NCBI GenBank assembly: GCA_963710315.1
Contig: CAVPZW010000008.1
Span: 1,054,001-1,118,000 of the forward strand
Direction of reading: 5' to 3'
Length of the DNA: 64,000 nucleotides
Source: Palsa-360 sp963710315
Lineage (GTDB): Bacteria; Acidobacteriota; Terriglobia; Acidiferrales; UBA7541
Both the position numbers and the translations under genes were made by a program. A model generated the notes under the pieces. It was given only the letters and a program-made list of their open reading frames with translations, had not been told where the DNA came from and searched no databases. Every line of letters starts with the position of its first letter. Within the stretch, counting starts at the first letter, position 1. This document shows, one piece after another, positions 42,968 through 50,284 of the stretch.

Positions 42968-43297
42968 ATGATTCACATTACGGAAAAAGCGGCAATAAAA
43001 ATTCAGGAGCAGCTCGTCAAGGAAGGCGTGGCTGTTGAAACCGGCGGACTGCGTGTAGGCGTTCAGGGCGGCGGTTGCTCCGGGCTGACCTACGCCATGC
43101 GCCTGGAAACACAGGCGCGCGACCGCGATAAAGTGGTCGAGGAAAACGGCGCGCGATTGTTCGTGGACCCAAAGAGCTTTCTTTACCTGAACGACACCAC
43201 GCTGGACTATCAGGAAGACCTGATGCGCCGCGGCTTCGTGTTTCAGAATCCGCAAGCCACCCGCAGCTGCGGCTGCGGCAGTTCGTTCACGGCGTAG
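42968..43297 (+). CDS. iscA: iron-sulfur cluster assembly protein IscA (A-type carrier)
   Basis: 109 aa. A-type carrier with the three conserved cysteines: the first in VGVQGGGCSGLTYAM and the pair in RSCGCGSSF at the C-terminus. MIHITEKAAIKIQEQL is the normal N-terminus, so the ATG at 42968 is preferred over a start at 42941. It delivers clusters to apo-targets. The stop codon is followed directly by TAGTAG and a REP-like unit. Confidence 0.95.
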   Translation: MIHITEKAAIKIQEQLVKEGVAVETGGLRVGVQGGGCSGLTYAMRLETQARDRDKVVEENGARLFVDPKSFLYLNDTTLDYQEDLMRRGFVFQNPQATRSCGCGSSFTA

Positions 43298-43299
43298 TA

Positions 43300-43321
43300 G
43301 TAGGACAGGCTTCAGCCTGTC
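43300..43321. repeat. single REP-like unit, GACAGGCTTCAGCCTGTC family
   Basis: GTAG foot at 43300 and the perfect 18-base hairpin, three bases after the iscA stop codon. No inverted partner. The next 116 bases carry nothing recognised. Confidence 0.85.
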
Positions 43322-43438
43322 GGTCTTATGTGCCGTAGTAGAGGACTCACTCTCAGGGAACGTAGCAGGCGCTTCAACTCTAATCGAGTGAAACGCGTGG
43401 TTGGCCGGGATGGGGAGCCCGCCAGCCATTTTTTTTTG

Positions 43439-43511
43439 GTAGCGCGGGCTTCAGCCTGCGGGTTTTGGTCCATGCAAGGACTAACCCCCGCAGGCTGAAG
43501 TCCGCGCCACT
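43439..43511. repeat. REP-doublet-like element, GGCTTCAGCC family
   Basis: GTAG foot at 43439, left unit as usual, spacer TTTTGGTCCATGCAAGGACT, right unit with one mismatch (AAGTCCGCGCC) and foot changed to GTGG. A run of eight T immediately precedes it. It interrupts the isc operon between iscA and hscB. Confidence 0.9.
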
Positions 43512-43534
43512 GGCCCCGCCGAACCAACCAAATT

Positions 43535-44236
43535 ATGAACGCACCACAAACAACCGTCGCGACGCCCGCAATCTGCCGAAGCTGCTCCGCAGCAACGGGC
43601 GGCGCGCTCTTTTGCCCGGCCTGCGGAAAAATTCAGCCACTGCCGCAAGGCGCGGATTACTTCGCCTTCTTCGGCCTGCCGCGAAAGTTGACGCTGGATT
43701 CGGAAATGCTTGAGCAGCGATTTCACTCGCTCTCCTGGAAGCTGCATCCGGATCATTTCGCGCGCGCATCGGAAGAGGAGCGCCAGCTTTCACTGGACTT
43801 GTCATCGCAATTGAACGATGCCTATCGCACGCTGCGCGAACCGGTTGCGCGCGTCGAATACCTGCTCAGCCTCTCCGCAATGCGCAAGGAAGGCAAGAAG
43901 AAGCAGCAGGCGCCGCCTGAATTGCTGGAGGAAGTGTTTGAGCTGAACGAATCGCTGGACGAGCTGCGCGAAGCCCGCGCCTCCGGCGGAAACGCGCAGC
44001 AAATGCAAAGCCTGCGCACGAAACTCGAAACGGCGCAGCGAAAATTTGAATTGGCACTCGCGGAAGTTGACCAGGAACTGGGACGCGTCTCGGTCGATTG
44101 GGACACGGCGCTCGATTCCAGCGCGGACGAAGCCGCAAGAAAGAAGCTCATGGAGCGGATGAACGAAGTCCTGAACCGCCGCTCGTATATCAGGAATTTG
44201 GTAAACGGAGTGAAGCAGGAATTGGCTGCAACGTGA
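43535..44236 (+). CDS. hscB: Fe-S cluster assembly co-chaperone HscB with N-terminal zinc ribbon
   Basis: 233 aa. The J domain (YFAFFGLPRKLTLDSEMLEQRFHSLSWKLHPDHF with the HPD triad, then SLDLSSQLNDAYRTLREPVARVEYLL) and the C-terminal three-helix IscU-binding domain (PPELLEEVFELNESLDELREA ... DEAARKKLMERMNEVLNRRSYIRNLV) are canonical. Unlike E. coli HscB, it has an N-terminal C14-x2-C17 ... C27-x2-C30 module (CRSC, CPAC), which looks like a zinc ribbon as found in the animal homologue HSC20. It recruits IscU to HscA and stimulates its ATPase. Confidence 0.93.
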   Translation: MNAPQTTVATPAICRSCSAATGGALFCPACGKIQPLPQGADYFAFFGLPRKLTLDSEMLEQRFHSLSWKLHPDHFARASEEERQLSLDLSSQLNDAYRTLREPVARVEYLLSLSAMRKEGKKKQQAPPELLEEVFELNESLDELREARASGGNAQQMQSLRTKLETAQRKFELALAEVDQELGRVSVDWDTALDSSADEAARKKLMERMNEVLNRRSYIRNLVNGVKQELAAT

Positions 44237-44238
44237 CC

Positions 44239-44285
44239 CGTGATCCGTGCCCCGTGACGAAGGTTTTCACGGGGCACGGATCACG
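44239..44285. repeat. perfect 19-bp inverted repeat between hscB and hscA
   Basis: CGTGATCCGTGCCCCGTGA (44239-44257) and its exact complement TCACGGGGCACGGATCACG (44267-44285), 9-base loop. Outer text repeats the words CGTGA and CACGGAACACG. It begins 3 bases after the hscB stop. No GTAG foot and no T-tract, so not a classical terminator. Could attenuate or stabilise the operon transcript. Confidence 0.9.
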
Positions 44286-44326
44286 AGCCACGGAACACGA
44301 GTCAACATCGGGAGGCGTTACCTACT

Positions 44327-46174
44327 TTGGCAAAGACCGTCGGCATCGATCTCGGCACCACCTACAGCCTGATCGCTTATCAGGATAAGCGCGATGGCCG
44401 GCCGAAGTGTATTCCCGGCCCGTACGGCACGCCGCTGTGTCCTTCGGTGGTGAGCGTGGACGCGGACGGTTCGATCGTGGTCGGGCAGGCCGCGCAGCGC
44501 CGTTTGCTGACGCAGCCGGATCGCACCATTTATTCCGTGAAACGCCTGATGGGCCGCGGCCCCGCTGACATTCAGGATGAGCTGAAACTTTTCCCGTTTC
44601 GCATCGACCCGGTCAGCAAGAACGTAATTCGCGTTCGCCTTGGCGACCGCGTATTCACGCCGCCGGAAATTTCCGCATTCATCCTGCGCGAATTGAAGAG
44701 CTGGGCGGAGAATTATTTTCAGGATACGGTGGAGCGCGCGGTGATCACCGTGCCCGCTTATTTTAACGACGCGCAGCGCCAGGCCACGCGCGATGCCGGC
44801 CGCCTCGCCGGCCTGGAAGTCCTGCGCCTTGTGAATGAGCCCACCGCGGCGGCGCTCGCCTATGGCCTGCACGAGCAGAAGCGCGGCCGCGTGGCCGTTT
44901 ACGATTTCGGCGGCGGCACGTTCGACATTTCGATTCTAAAGCTGATTTCCACCAGCGACGGCGACATCTACCAGGTGCTCTCCACCAATGGCGATACGCA
45001 TTTGGGCGGCGACGATATCGACAACGCATTGCAGAGCATGGCGCGCGAGGAAATTCGAGGCCAGGGCGTGGATATTACCGCGCACCCAGAAATTGTGCAG
45101 GAATTGCGCAAGGCGCTGATCGCCGCCAAACACGAACTTTCCGACGCGGATAGCACGACCATCAAGTTTGCTTTGCCCGATGGCAGCGTCTATTTCCGCG
45201 AGATTTCGCGCGCGGAATACGAGCGATTAATCCGCCCGATCGTGGAGCGAACCATGGGACCGGTTCGCCAGGCGCTGGCCGACGCGAAACTTACTCCCGC
45301 GGAGATCGAAGAAGTCGTGCTGGTCGGCGGTTCGACGCGCGTGCCTCTTGCGCGGCAAACGGTAGAACAATTTTTCGGCCGCAAGCCTCACGCGGAACTC
45401 AACCCCGACGAAGTCGTCGCGTTGGGCGCCGCTGTACAGGCCGACATTCTCGAAGGCGGCGTGAACAACATGCTGCTGCTGGACGTCACGCCTCTGTCGC
45501 TGGGTATCGAAACGATGGGCGGCGTGGTGGCCAAAATTATTCCGCGAAATTCCACGGTTCCCGCCAGCGCGCAGGAATTGTTTACCACCGGCGTCGAGAA
45601 CCAGACCGGCATCGACATCCACATCCTGCAGGGCGAGCGCGAACTGGCCAAGGATTGCCGCTCCCTTGCGCGCTTCCAGTTAAAAGTTCCACCCGGCCCC
45701 GCTGGCCTCGCGCGCATCGAAGTAAAGTTTCTGATCGACGCCAGCGGCATCCTGCAAGTTTCCGCGACCGATCTGCGCGCTGGCACTGCGCACTCCATCG
45801 AAGTCCAACCGACCTACGGCCTTGACGATGCCGAAGTCGAGCGAATGCTCGAGGAGTCCATCGAATTCGCCGAGCAGGATTTTTCTCAGCGCCAGTTGAT
45901 CGAAGCGCGCAACGAAGCCGAAAGCGTGCTGCACCTCACGGAGAAAGCCCTGGCTCGCGAGCGCGCCGAAGCTCCAGGCGAGCTGCCCGAAGAAGAACGC
46001 GCCGCGATTGCCAGCGCGATTGCCGCACTGCGCGAAGCGCTTGCCGGCACGGATTACAAAAGCATTCGCGCGTTCGGCGATGTGCTGAATCAGGCGTCCA
46101 CTCCGCTCGCCGAGCGCATGATGAATCGCGCGCTGGGAGCGGCTCTCGAAGGCAAGAATCTCGGGGAAGTGTAG
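44327..46174 (+). CDS. hscA: Hsp70-family chaperone HscA
   Basis: 615 aa. ATPase domain: VGIDLGTTYSLIAY, AVITVPAYFNDAQRQATRDAGRLAGLEVLRLVNEPTAAALAYG, YDFGGGTFDISIL and LVGGSTRVPLARQ. The substrate-binding domain includes NMLLLDVTPLSLGIETMGGVV and SATDLRAGTAHSIEV, the latter as in HscA. It drives cluster release from IscU with HscB. The start is a TTG at 44327 behind GGGAGG (about 11 bases); the following MAKTVGIDLGTT matches family N-termini. The TAG stop is the foot of a REP-like element. Confidence 0.95.
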   Translation: MAKTVGIDLGTTYSLIAYQDKRDGRPKCIPGPYGTPLCPSVVSVDADGSIVVGQAAQRRLLTQPDRTIYSVKRLMGRGPADIQDELKLFPFRIDPVSKNVIRVRLGDRVFTPPEISAFILRELKSWAENYFQDTVERAVITVPAYFNDAQRQATRDAGRLAGLEVLRLVNEPTAAALAYGLHEQKRGRVAVYDFGGGTFDISILKLISTSDGDIYQVLSTNGDTHLGGDDIDNALQSMAREEIRGQGVDITAHPEIVQELRKALIAAKHELSDADSTTIKFALPDGSVYFREISRAEYERLIRPIVERTMGPVRQALADAKLTPAEIEEVVLVGGSTRVPLARQTVEQFFGRKPHAELNPDEVVALGAAVQADILEGGVNNMLLLDVTPLSLGIETMGGVVAKIIPRNSTVPASAQELFTTGVENQTGIDIHILQGERELAKDCRSLARFQLKVPPGPAGLARIEVKFLIDASGILQVSATDLRAGTAHSIEVQPTYGLDDAEVERMLEESIEFAEQDFSQRQLIEARNEAESVLHLTEKALARERAEAPGELPEEERAAIASAIAALREALAGTDYKSIRAFGDVLNQASTPLAERMMNRALGAALEGKNLGEV

Positions 46175-46243
46175 CGCCCGTCAGCCGCGGCGGATGCGTA
46201 TGTGCGTGAGTTCAGGATGCCCGCCTGAAGGCGGGCGCTACAA
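46171..46243. repeat. REP-doublet-like element, GCGCCCG/CGGGCGC variant
   Basis: Left foot GTAG at 46171-46174 followed by CGCCCGTCAGCCG; right hairpin GCCCGCCTGAAGGCGGGCGCTAC ends with the foot complement. The left unit has diverged. The left TAG is the hscA stop codon. Confidence 0.7.
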
Positions 46244-46298
46244 AGAAATTTCAAAATAAATTGCCACACGGCAGTAAGCGGTTAAGAAGGAGAACACC

Positions 46299-46709
46299 AT
46301 GGGCGGAAGCAACCCCTACATCGAAAAAGCCAAGTACACGCCCGCGACGAAAAAGTTCAAGGTGACGTTTAAGCGCGAGGGCAAGACGGTCGAAGTGGAC
46401 CCGGAGCGCATTCCCTATGCCCGCGAAGGCCTCCCGGGAAGCATCCTGGATATCGCCACGGGATTTCACATGGGACTCGACCATGCCTGCGGCGGCGTGT
46501 GCGCCTGCTCCACGTGCCACGTCATCGTGCACGAAGGCCTGGAGTCCTGCAACGAACCGACGGATGCCGAACTCGATCAACTGGACGATGCGCCCGGGCT
46601 GGAAGTGAAGTCGCGCCTGGGTTGCCAGTGCGTTCCCGACGGAACGCGCGACCTGGTTGTAGAAATTCCCGAGTGGAACAAGAATTACGCCAAGGAAGCA
46701 GAGCACTAG
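46299..46709 (+). CDS. fdx: adrenodoxin-type (2Fe-2S) ferredoxin of the isc operon
   Basis: 136 aa. Cluster ligands C64, C70, C73 and C109 (C-x5-C-x2-C-x35-C), in HACGGVCACSTCHVIV and RLGCQC, exactly the Isc/adrenodoxin spacing. An extra cysteine lies at 111. The N-terminus is about 20 residues longer than E. coli Fdx. It supplies electrons for cluster assembly on IscU. ATG 46299 with AAGAAGGAG at good spacing. Gap of 124 bases after hscA, filled by the REP-like element. Confidence 0.95.
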   Translation: MGGSNPYIEKAKYTPATKKFKVTFKREGKTVEVDPERIPYAREGLPGSILDIATGFHMGLDHACGGVCACSTCHVIVHEGLESCNEPTDAELDQLDDAPGLEVKSRLGCQCVPDGTRDLVVEIPEWNKNYAKEAEH

Positions 46710-46773
46710 AACGCCGGAACTTACGAACGCTGGAACGATGATTCAGAATGCACGCAGGCGATTCCGGCCTACT

Positions 46774-46848
46774 GTAGCCCGCCTCCTCAGAGGCGGGGAT
46801 TTTCTGAAGTATCGGCAGCAAACCCTCGCCTCTGAGGAGGCGAGCTAC
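46774..46848. repeat. REP-doublet-like element, CCCGCCTC/GAGGCGGG family
   Basis: GTAG foot at 46774, left hairpin CCCGCCTCCTCAGAGGCGGGG, right hairpin CCTCGCCTCTGAGGAGGCGAG ending CTAC at 46848. The spacer includes TTTTCTGAAGTATCGGCAGC. Sits between fdx and iscX. A single unit of the same family lies at 11093. Confidence 0.88.
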
Positions 46849-46896
46849 AACATCGTGATGGAATCAAGCAGGCGCACTCAATGAGGGAGACTTCTT

Positions 46897-47115
46897 ATGC
46901 CCGCTACATTTGACTGGGACAACGCGGAAGAAATCGGCTTTCAGCTTGCGGAAAAATATCCGGACGCCGATCCGCTCACGGTCCGCTTCACGGACCTGCA
47001 CAAGATGATCACCTCCCTCGAGGGCTTCACCGGCGATCCCAAGCAGTCCAACGAGGGCAAGCTCGAAGCGATTCAGATGGCCTGGCTCGAAGAGCACAAT
47101 GAACGAAAGGCGTGA
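46897..47115 (+). CDS. iscX: Fe-S assembly protein IscX
   Basis: 72 aa acidic protein: FDWDNAEEIGFQLAEKYPDADPLTVRFTDLHKMITSLEGFTGDP and IQMAWLEEH match the IscX (YfhJ) family over its whole length. It binds IscS and iron and modulates the rate of cluster assembly. ATG 46897 preceded by GAGGGAGA. Last gene of the isc operon. Confidence 0.95.
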   Translation: MPATFDWDNAEEIGFQLAEKYPDADPLTVRFTDLHKMITSLEGFTGDPKQSNEGKLEAIQMAWLEEHNERKA

Positions 47116-47180
47116 TTCGTGAATCGTGATTTGTGATTCGTGAAAACCGACCGGCGAAATGCGAGCCTGCATCTTCTACC

Positions 47181-47215
47181 TCTTAACTCTTAACTCTTAA
47201 CTCTTAACTCTTAGC
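47181..47215. repeat. tandem repeat, 7-base unit TCTTAAC x5
   Basis: Five consecutive units (last one TCTTAGC). It follows a stretch of related words (GATTCGTGAATCGTGATTTG, from 47114) after iscX. Likely slippage-prone; no function evident. Confidence 0.95.
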
Positions 47216-47311
47216 ACCGAACTTTCGAGTCTGGCTCTCAACCCTGAACTTCTGCGCCGCCGAATGTGCTAGAATTCCAAAGCGCAAGGTTCACCTCGCG
47301 CAGTTCCTTGT

Positions 47312-47387
47312 GGCCCGGTAGAGTAATGGTTAACTCGTCGCCCTTTCAAGGCGAAGATTACGGGTTCGACCCCCGTCCGGGCTACCA
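47312..47387 (+). tRNA. tRNA-Glu (anticodon TTC)
   Basis: Complete cloverleaf: acceptor GGCCCGG pairs with CCGGGCT (one G-U), the D-arm region contains GGTAGAGTAATGGTTAAC, anticodon stem TCGCC/GGCGA encloses loop CTTTCAA with TTC, and the T arm is CGGGTTCGACCCCCG. CCA is encoded at 47385-47387. Stand-alone, between the isc operon and the pilin cluster. Confidence 0.97.
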
Positions 47388-47813
47388 ATCCTTTCATCCA
47401 GCATTGCCTCGACAATCAAAGCTAATTTGCTAATTTCGGCCGGAAAATCAGCCGGAGATTTGAACCCTCAATCCACGGAAACTTTCCCAAAATTCTTTGA
47501 TTGAATTTTCACCCATTCGAGAACAAACCACTTAGCGCGAAACGGAATGCCAGGTTAAGTCGATTCAATGGCAGCGCGTTTTTGGACCCGTGAGACATGG
47601 GCTTGGCTGAGCGACATTCCCCTCTTCTTTGCTCGGACTTAAATTGAATAGTTTCTACTCATCCTGCCATGGGAAAGCTTTCTCGATCCCCTCTTGATCT
47701 ATTGTAACCACATCATAATAAATGGTTTATTTGTAACTCGGGGCTTGGCCTTTTGATTGCAATCAATACAACGACACGATTAAAAATTGAGAGAAGTCGC
47801 CAAACTTTCAAAG
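47388..47813. other. AT-rich intergenic region upstream of the pilin genes
   Basis: About 430 bases. Contains AT-rich stretches (for example CATAATAAATGGTTTATTTG near 47714) likely to include the pilin promoter; a TTGATC at 47694 with CATAAT at 47714 is poorly spaced (14). No sigma-54 type GG-N10-GC pair found with confidence. No gene supported. Confidence 0.5.
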
Positions 47814-48401
47814 ATGCGAGGCACGATGCGATTCGAAAGGACAAGATCAATAGCGGGTACGAGATCGCCGGACGCTGACGCATCGCGCGGTTTTACTTTG
47901 ATTGAGTTGGTTATAGCCATTCTCATAACCATCATCATAGCAGCGATAGCAATCCCCAAAGCTGTGAGCGTAACGCAAAATGTCCGAATGGCGAACGATA
48001 TTCGGAGCATTTCCGCGCAAATCTTTCTTGCGCGCATGCGGGCGGCCTCCGCGGGCGCAAGGAGCCGTCTGAACTTTAATACGACGGCTAATACTTACCA
48101 GATTGAAGTCCTAAACAATGGTACGTGGACGATCTATGGCGCCACGATCAATTTGGCAACTGGCGATTCCTTTGGGTACGGATCGATTGCCACGCCGGCG
48201 GGCCAACAATCGACGATTGCGCAAACCACGCCGATTTATTTCAACTCGCGCGGCATGGCGACAGACAGCTCCGGAAACGCCACGGCAAACTCCGCGATTT
48301 ATTTCACGAATATTCAGGGCAAGTATGCAGCCATCGCTGTATCGATTGCCGGTCAGCCAACCTCATATACCTACACCGGGTCGGCATGGGTTCAGTACTG
48401 A
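47814..48401 (+). CDS. type IV pilin-like protein (GspH/FimT family)
   Basis: 195 aa. Class III prepilin signal: basic leader ending SRG, cleavage before FTLIELVIAILITIIIAAIAIP with the +5 glutamate. The body, MANDIRSISAQIFLARMRAASAGARSRLNF ... IYFNSRGMA, resembles FimT/GspH minor pseudopilins. First of four genes (FimT-, PilV-, PilW-, PilX-like) predicted to form the tip complex priming pilus assembly. Start ATG 47814; ATG 47826 preceded by GAGG is also possible. 17 bases separate it from the next gene. Confidence 0.85.
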   Translation: MRGTMRFERTRSIAGTRSPDADASRGFTLIELVIAILITIIIAAIAIPKAVSVTQNVRMANDIRSISAQIFLARMRAASAGARSRLNFNTTANTYQIEVLNNGTWTIYGATINLATGDSFGYGSIATPAGQQSTIAQTTPIYFNSRGMATDSSGNATANSAIYFTNIQGKYAAIAVSIAGQPTSYTYTGSAWVQY

Positions 48402-48418
48402 GCACAGGAGCGGAAAGA

Positions 48419-49141
48419 ATGGCTGAACAACTTACAAGCATGTTGAACAACCGATCATTTCCAGGCTGCCGCTCGCAACTCTCGCGCCGCCCACGAATCG
48501 AGCAGGCAGAGCGGCGACTTCGAGATTGCGCACGCTTGGAGCGAGGTTCTGCTTTGATCGAGACGCTCGTTGCCGCAGCGATATTGATCATTGTTGTCGC
48601 GGGCATTCTACCCGTATTCATGCTGGCCACTCAAACCACGTATGCGCAAGGAGACGTTGCCACCAGAGTCACCGAATACGCCCAGGACAAGATGGAACAG
48701 TTGCTCAGTCTTAATAAGGACAATATCATCAGCGACGGCTTTAATGACGCCACCACGGATACCACTGTCTTTCCAGCAGCGGTGAATGCCCTCGATGGAA
48801 CTACATCCTGCACCGGCACCTCGCCCAATATATGCGGGCTTGGTGGCGCGTCATCGGGAACCACTGGATGCGGGACTGGCGCCGGGACATTTGCACCCGG
48901 CACGACCGTTGGCTCGATTCCCCCTGCTGCGCCGGTTACCTACTTCGTTGACTATCTGGATACCAATGGCAACCTCCTGCCAAATTCCACCGGAGCGTAC
49001 TACACACGTCAGTGGCAGGTATCCCTCGACTCCACTAGCTGTCTGAAGACCATCACGGTTGTCGCCAGTTCCATCGCCGCCGGCGTAAAGGGCGGTGCTG
49101 TTTCCATGAAGCTGGTTGCCATCAAGGCGGCAAATCTGTGA
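48419..49141 (+). CDS. PilV-like minor prepilin
   Basis: 240 aa. The leader is long (about 43 residues) and basic; the cleavage motif RLERG/SALIETLVAAAILIIVVAGILPVFM has +5 Glu, as in PilV. The C-terminal part is rich in Gly, Thr and Ser with paired cysteines (SCTGTSPNICGLGG, TTGCGTG, STSCLKTI). ATG 48419 follows GGAGCGGAAAGA. The frame extends upstream through the FimT-like gene, but that part is a shadow. The stop TGA overlaps an in-frame GTG of the next gene. Confidence 0.85.
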   Translation: MAEQLTSMLNNRSFPGCRSQLSRRPRIEQAERRLRDCARLERGSALIETLVAAAILIIVVAGILPVFMLATQTTYAQGDVATRVTEYAQDKMEQLLSLNKDNIISDGFNDATTDTTVFPAAVNALDGTTSCTGTSPNICGLGGASSGTTGCGTGAGTFAPGTTVGSIPPAAPVTYFVDYLDTNGNLLPNSTGAYYTRQWQVSLDSTSCLKTITVVASSIAAGVKGGAVSMKLVAIKAANL

Positions 49142-49167
49142 AGCGTCCGCATAGGAGTTCCATATCC

Positions 49168-50238
49168 ATGATTTCTCATTCCGAGGGCATAAGAAATTTT
49201 TGCGGACGAAATGCAAGGGCGCGTGGCTCGCATTCCTCTGGTTCCACTTGCAGGGGATTCTCTCTGCCCGAATTGCTGGTTAGCATGGCCGTCATGATGG
49301 TAGTCGCGGGCGCGGTCATTTCCATGATTTCATATAATGAGAATACCTACGGACGAACCGTACAGCAGTCCGACATGTACGAAAATGTGCGGGCCGTCGC
49401 GGAATTGATGGCGCAAGAAATCGGGCAGGCCGGATTGGTGGACTTGCCCGCAACCGCTACGCTCAGCGCCGCGGTTACCAAAAGCGCCACAGCTCAGACC
49501 GTCGCGGTTTCTTCGACCACTTCGATGTATGTAGGGGAAATTCTGCTGGTGGACACGGCAGCCAGCGAAGAGCCGGTAACGATCACAAATCTCACTTCGA
49601 CCTCGATCAGCGGCATCTTTGCAAACAATCATGCCTCGGGCGCCGTCATCCATGCGATCGGTGTTTCTCCCAACGGAATCGTATCCCCTTCTTCCAGCGC
49701 CACAACTCCAGGAGGTGTTTCATGCGTGACGATTCCGAGCGGTCTCGCTTCTTATAATATTACCGACGGTTCGACCTGCAATGTCCTGAATCTATGGGGA
49801 GACCTGAACTCCGACGGCACGCTCGTTTACGTGCGTTACACCTGTAACACCACAACTACCCCCGGAACCCTGACGAGGTCGGTGACCACGATCACGCCGG
49901 GCATCAATACCATAAGCAGCACGGCGACGCAGACGTTGCTCTCGACGCTGATTGCGAATCCGCCGAGTAGCGCGCCCAGTCCCTGCTTCCAATACGACAT
50001 TTCCACGCAACAGATCACAGTGAACAATATTACGAATACATACTACATGGTGGCAAACGTCGGTCTCACCATTAGTGTGCAGACCCTGAAGCCCGACCCG
50101 ATTACGGGCCAATATTTGCCAATGACCAAGTCATTCCTGGATTTGTCGCCACGCAACATATTGGCCGGCTACGAACAAGCCTATTGGGGCGACGCCAGCC
50201 GGCTGCAAAATCAGCCGCCAAACGTATCGCTTTACTAA
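49168..50238 (+). CDS. PilW-like minor prepilin
   Basis: 356 aa. Leader ending STCRG, cleaved before FSLPELLVSMAVMMVVAGAVISMI (+5 Glu). Conserved early segment MYENVRAVAELMAQEIGQAGLVD is typical PilW. A long, Ser/Thr-rich beta region with several cysteines follows. ATG 49168 is supported by AGGAG 10 bases upstream; a GTG at 49138 overlapping the previous stop would add 10 residues. Part of the minor-pilin operon. Confidence 0.85.
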   Translation: MISHSEGIRNFCGRNARARGSHSSGSTCRGFSLPELLVSMAVMMVVAGAVISMISYNENTYGRTVQQSDMYENVRAVAELMAQEIGQAGLVDLPATATLSAAVTKSATAQTVAVSSTTSMYVGEILLVDTAASEEPVTITNLTSTSISGIFANNHASGAVIHAIGVSPNGIVSPSSSATTPGGVSCVTIPSGLASYNITDGSTCNVLNLWGDLNSDGTLVYVRYTCNTTTTPGTLTRSVTTITPGINTISSTATQTLLSTLIANPPSSAPSPCFQYDISTQQITVNNITNTYYMVANVGLTISVQTLKPDPITGQYLPMTKSFLDLSPRNILAGYEQAYWGDASRLQNQPPNVSLY

Positions 50239-50284
50239 ACGTCGCGGCAGCAATGAATTCCAGGCCGCGGGAGGAAACCGAACC

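Noticed and set aside
3681..46848. Palindromic elements as insertion sequences or transposons
   Set aside because: They are 60-145 bases, have no coding capacity and no detectable target duplications; REP/MITE-like is the better description.
47181..47215. CRISPR-like short repeats
   Set aside because: Direct 7-base tandem units without spacers; no cas genes.
48125..48418. Upstream extension of the PilV-like frame
   Set aside because: Overlaps the FimT-like gene in another frame; ATG 48419 has a clear ribosome binding site.
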